DNA of 64,000 nt from Lepidostoma basale (lineage: Eukaryota > Arthropoda > Insecta > Trichoptera > Lepidostomatidae): NCBI GenBank assembly GCA_022606425.2, contig JAHDVF020000155.1, positions 310,001 to 374,000 of the forward strand. Reading direction: 5' to 3'. This document shows, piece after piece, positions 61,185 through 64,000 of the stretch. Below the pieces are notes generated by a model, which did no database searches, was not told the DNA's origin, and saw nothing but the letters and a program-made list of their open reading frames with translations. The position numbers were made by a program, and so were the translations under genes. How positions within the stretch are numbered: the first letter of the stretch is position 1; each line of letters starts with the position of its first letter.

Positions 61185-61615
61185 TTTATTTATATTGTTT
61201 ATTTTTTCATCGCGTCACCGGTGAAATTCCAGACATATTGCTATTTCAGATATTAAAAATCTGTAATCGCGTATCAAAGGAAACATGAAACCTTTGTGAA
61301 AATAAGATGACTAAAATCAAACCGAAAAAAACGAGCATTTTCCATTGAAACTTTGATATTTACTTTGCGATTGAATTTGGGAAACAAGTAAACGTTTTTC
61401 TTTGATTCTTCGTAAACAATAATACGAGTATATCATACAATTCACATTTCAGATTTCGACAACAGGTCCTTCAAAGCGAAACAAAAAAAGAGAGAAAATT
61501 ATTCGGTTGTTCTGAACCGTATTCTATAGTATAACAAAGGAACAAACGTTGCATGATACATTCTAAAATAATAAAATCAAATATATATTTTATTACAATT
61601 TGTATCAATACATCA
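61185..61615. other. No recognised feature
   Basis: AT-rich sequence without frames or repeats. Confidence 0.35.
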
Positions 61616-61619
61616 AACA

Positions 61620-62925
61620 AAAGTAAAAAAATGATAACAATGTGACATTCCGAGATGGCTTGTAGCTACATTCAAAGCGATTGAATCCAGTTCCATATGG
61701 ACCGATGATGCCGCCAGCCCAAAATCCACACCAAACAGTGACTGGGATGCATTGGACGCTCATGGATCTCATGTGAATTGGTATCGTCCCAAATTCAACA
61801 ATTTTTTTTTGACCTACGCATTCATCCAGAAATGGGCCTCATCATCATCATCATCCTCATCAGCCGTCTGTCATCCACTGCTGAATGTAGGCCTCTCCCA
61901 AAGCCCGCCACCACCTCCTATCCATTGCCGCTCCCATCCATCCATGTCCAGCAATCATCTTCAGATCGTCGGTCCAGCGGGCAGGGGGACGTCCAACTCT
62001 ACGGAATCCTGTACGTGGTCTCCACTCCAGAACCCGTCTTTCCAATCGGCTGTCAGTTCTCCGACAGATATGGCCAGCCCGCCTATCCATAGAGCCACCT
62101 CAGTCACCTTAGTTTGTTTTCGAATAAATTCGTTTCTAAATCTGTCCCTCAAGGTTATTCCAAGCATGGCTTTTTCCATGGCGCTGGGCGACCTTGAATC
62201 TGTAGACTAGACCTTATGTCAATGTCCACGTCTCGCCTCCGTACGTAATGACTGGCAAAACGCACTGGTTGAAGACTTTAGTCTTGAGGCATTGCGGTAT
62301 TTTGGAAGTGAGAACATGACGTAATTTCCCAAAGGCTGCCCAACCCAACTGAATTCTTGGGTCGGCTTCTTTCTCGAAATTATTTCTTCCTAATTGTATG
62401 ATTTGGCCAAAATATGTGTATTCTTGTACCACTTCGAGAGCCGACCCATCGACGGCCTCATCGCTGAAGATGATTTTTCCATGAAAATTAGGGAGCAATT
62501 TCCAACGCTCCAGAGCCCATTCAACAAACACACGTCGTTATCTATGGTCGTTTACCTTTAGCTTCTGGGTCAGTTGAATTTTATACAGGTGCAGGCTCAA
62601 GTCACGATGCAAAATTCACCAAGTTGTGATCTGCGAAAGACCGAGTGAGCGACGCAAATTCGACTGTTTCGAATTCTCCTTCACACTCCCACGGACAGCG
62701 GCGATGTTTTCGGCAGATCTTGCGTTTCGTCGACGTACGGGTGTTGGTTAATTGATTACTGAACCAGTGGACTCAAATTTATCCACCACACTGCGAAAAG
62801 TCTTCTCGGTAGCTCACTTTTGGTGACCGTGAAATGGGCGAACCGCGCGGAACGTTGCCCGAACAGAACACCCATTTTGATAAAACAATTTTATCATTTG
62901 CACGTGTTATTGAATCCATGGTAAT
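61620..62925 (-). mobile_element. Mariner transposase pseudogene, split by a family E insertion
   Basis: The minus strand reads DKFESTGSVINQPTPVRRRN, ARSAENIAAVRGSVKENSKQ, LRRSLGLSQITTW (HTH region) and FVEWALERWKLLPNFHGKII then FSDEA at 62454. After the insertion it resumes as DEAHFWMNA. Further SLFGVDFGLAA-like pieces (second catalytic region, WCGxWAGGIIGPY in relatives) lie to about 61680. Stops and indels abolish function. The N-terminus and third Asp region are missing. Confidence 0.75.
61844..62453 (-). mobile_element. Family E retrotransposon 3' end with 9-bp target duplication
   Basis: A 610-bp insertion. The minus frames give VDGSALEVVQEYTYFGQIIQ, LRHVLTSKIPQCLKTKVFNQ, CVLPVITYGGETWTLT, then RMDRRAGHICRRTDSRLERR, GRPPARWTDDLKMIAGHGWM and RALGEAYIQQWMTDG with a (GAT)n tail at its left edge. 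GGCCTCATC flanks it at 61835-61843 and 62454-62462. Confidence 0.82.
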
Positions 62926-63024
62926 TTGGCAAAACAGACTGAATAAATGCCTGTCAATTTGACAGACGTCGCTTAAACGAAATCTGTCAAATTAGCTGTC
63001 ATTTATTCAGTCTGTTTTGGCCAA
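62926..63024. repeat. Near-perfect 99-bp palindrome
   Basis: Left arm TTGGCAAAACAGACTGAATA..., right arm its complement ending TATTCAGTCTGTTTTGGCCA, with a loop of only about 6 bases. It lies just upstream of the mariner coding remnant and may be a duplicated terminal inverted repeat. Confidence 0.65.
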
Positions 63025-63089
63025 TGGACGCTCAATGGACGTTCGCAACTGTCAATGTTTGGAAGTCCCTATTGGAAGGCCCTTATATT

Positions 63090-63335
63090 TATTTGGCCAT
63101 GCTATGTTTTCCTCGGCCATTCTCGGCTTCTCTTTCCATTGACACTACTTGTGTACATTTTTTAAACCATTATTTTCTCTTCTATTTGTTCCATATGTCC
63201 ACACCATCTTAGGGATCTTTTTTTATTTTACTTATGATCATCTGCCTTACATTTCTTCCTTATTTCGTCGGTTTTTATCCTACTTTCATTCTTCTTTTGC
63301 CAGCTCCAAGCTTCAGTTCCAAGAAAAGTTCTTGT
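63090..63335 (-). mobile_element. Family A-related fragment
   Basis: Complement blocks: GGTGTGGACATATGGAACAA, GAAGAATGAAAGTAGGATAA, GGAACTGAAGCTTGGAGCTG. Degraded. Confidence 0.5.
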
Positions 63336-63339
63336 TTCA

Positions 63340-63595
63340 TAATATTAATGAGATGGACAATTTATGTAACACTGCTGATATACGCTTTTAAAAAGCTTTT
63401 TTAGTTTACAGTACATTAAGATATTTAAAAATATTGTATCCCATTTAAATGCATTTGTTCCCAATGGTTAACTCTGTGTAGTACTCAAAATATCAAATAA
63501 GTAAACATTTTTTCCTAGACAGAACATCTAGCGTCATAAGTATATAATCTTAATCTTAAATTTACGTATTTATAAGTAAGGTTCAAACTTATACT
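63340..63595. other. No recognised feature
   Basis: AT-rich. Confidence 0.35.
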
Positions 63596-63597
63596 TA

Positions 63598-64000
63598 ACT
63601 AGCGGACCAGACGTTAACCTGCCCGAGAGGTGGCTTACCTGCAGTAAACTGGTTCAGAAAACGTTTCGATATTCGTATTTTTGATAAAAATATATACTAA
63701 ACGATAAACTATATACTCAATACTCACGCAAATGTGATATAATATGTCATACATGGAATATCGAAACACAGCGAACATAATTTTAAATCTACGCCACGTT
63801 ACAATGAAAGTGATTTGTTCATGCTTAAATACAGAATTCGACATCAGTGCCATCTATGGTAAATAAATATAACTATGGATTATTCTTAATTATTCATGAA
63901 CTAGAAGGTTTTAATGGTCATCAACAGGGTTAAATGGTGAATCTAAACCATCCAAGGACCCGCTCAAACATACACAAAAAATCATCAAAATCGGTCAAGC
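63598..64000. repeat. Interspersed repeat running to the window end
   Basis: Starts ACTAGCGGACCAGACG and ends AAAATCATCAAAATCGGTCA then AGC. These resemble the two ends of a common arthropod repeat (compare 262-286). No coding capacity is visible. Confidence 0.35.

Noticed and set aside
62214..62531. Single 105-codon minus-strand gene
   Set aside because: The first part is mariner transposase and the rest is family E sequence; the junction coincides with the target duplication at 62454-62462.

Overview
The window looks like AT-rich nuclear DNA from an insect or a close arthropod relative. It has spliced coding sequence with an intron/exon junction, dense decayed non-LTR retrotransposons, tRNA-derived SINEs, mariner, hAT and piggyBac-type DNA elements, and many fold-back repeats. 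There is no sign of bacterial gene organisation. The order cannot be fixed from the sequence alone.

One host gene is supported. At 41133-42475 (+) lies the 3' terminal exon of a two-pore-domain (K2P/TWIK-type) potassium channel. It starts inside the first selectivity filter, carries M2, M3, the second pore (TVGFGD) and M4, and reaches a TGA at 41954-41956. The same frame then stays open for 172 more codons to a second TGA, which makes it a good candidate for regulated stop-codon readthrough (first stop context TGACAG). Upstream exons were not found and probably lie outside the window or behind repeat-filled introns.

Nearly everything else is layered repeats. (1) Non-LTR retrotransposon 3' fragments, mostly RTE-like, fall into lettered families. 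Family A has a CCCC-UUCG-GGGG hairpin and a (TTAG)n tail; subfamily A2 has a GTTT/GTTG tail. Families B-H mostly end in GAA- or ATG-rich tails. Families J and K are jockey/CR1-like. (2) A tRNA-derived SINE is present in several copies. (3) DNA elements: an 852-bp hAT-like element with an 8-bp target duplication, two inverted ~790-bp TTAA-flanked piggyBac-like elements (one with a paralogous empty site nearby), mariner remnants, and a Tc1/mariner C-terminus. (4) Fold-back repeat families called here R, S, V, W, X, Y, Z, P and Q.

The most interesting signal is that fold-back families Z and Y carry the conserved core of a type I hammerhead ribozyme (CUGANGA, helix II, GAAAC, a minimal helix III, GUC, and a closing helix I). 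Families V, W, X and P carry decayed versions. Several copies sit as divergent pairs within one inverted repeat. This suggests a large hammerhead-bearing mobile lineage, possibly Penelope-like or retrozyme-related, but no matching reverse transcriptase is visible here.

Layout: 0-12 kb R, piggyBac, Z, X and W fold-backs with A and B fragments; 12-25 kb Y/Z hammerhead elements, SINEs, A, F and K fragments and the hAT element; 25-40 kb G, B, D and A fragments, fold-back P and a 22-bp minisatellite; 40-43 kb the K2P exon; 43-64 kb A, B, C, E and J fragments, X fold-backs and mariner remnants with nested insertions. Patches of more ordinary, mostly GC-richer sequence between repeats may be intronic or regulatory.
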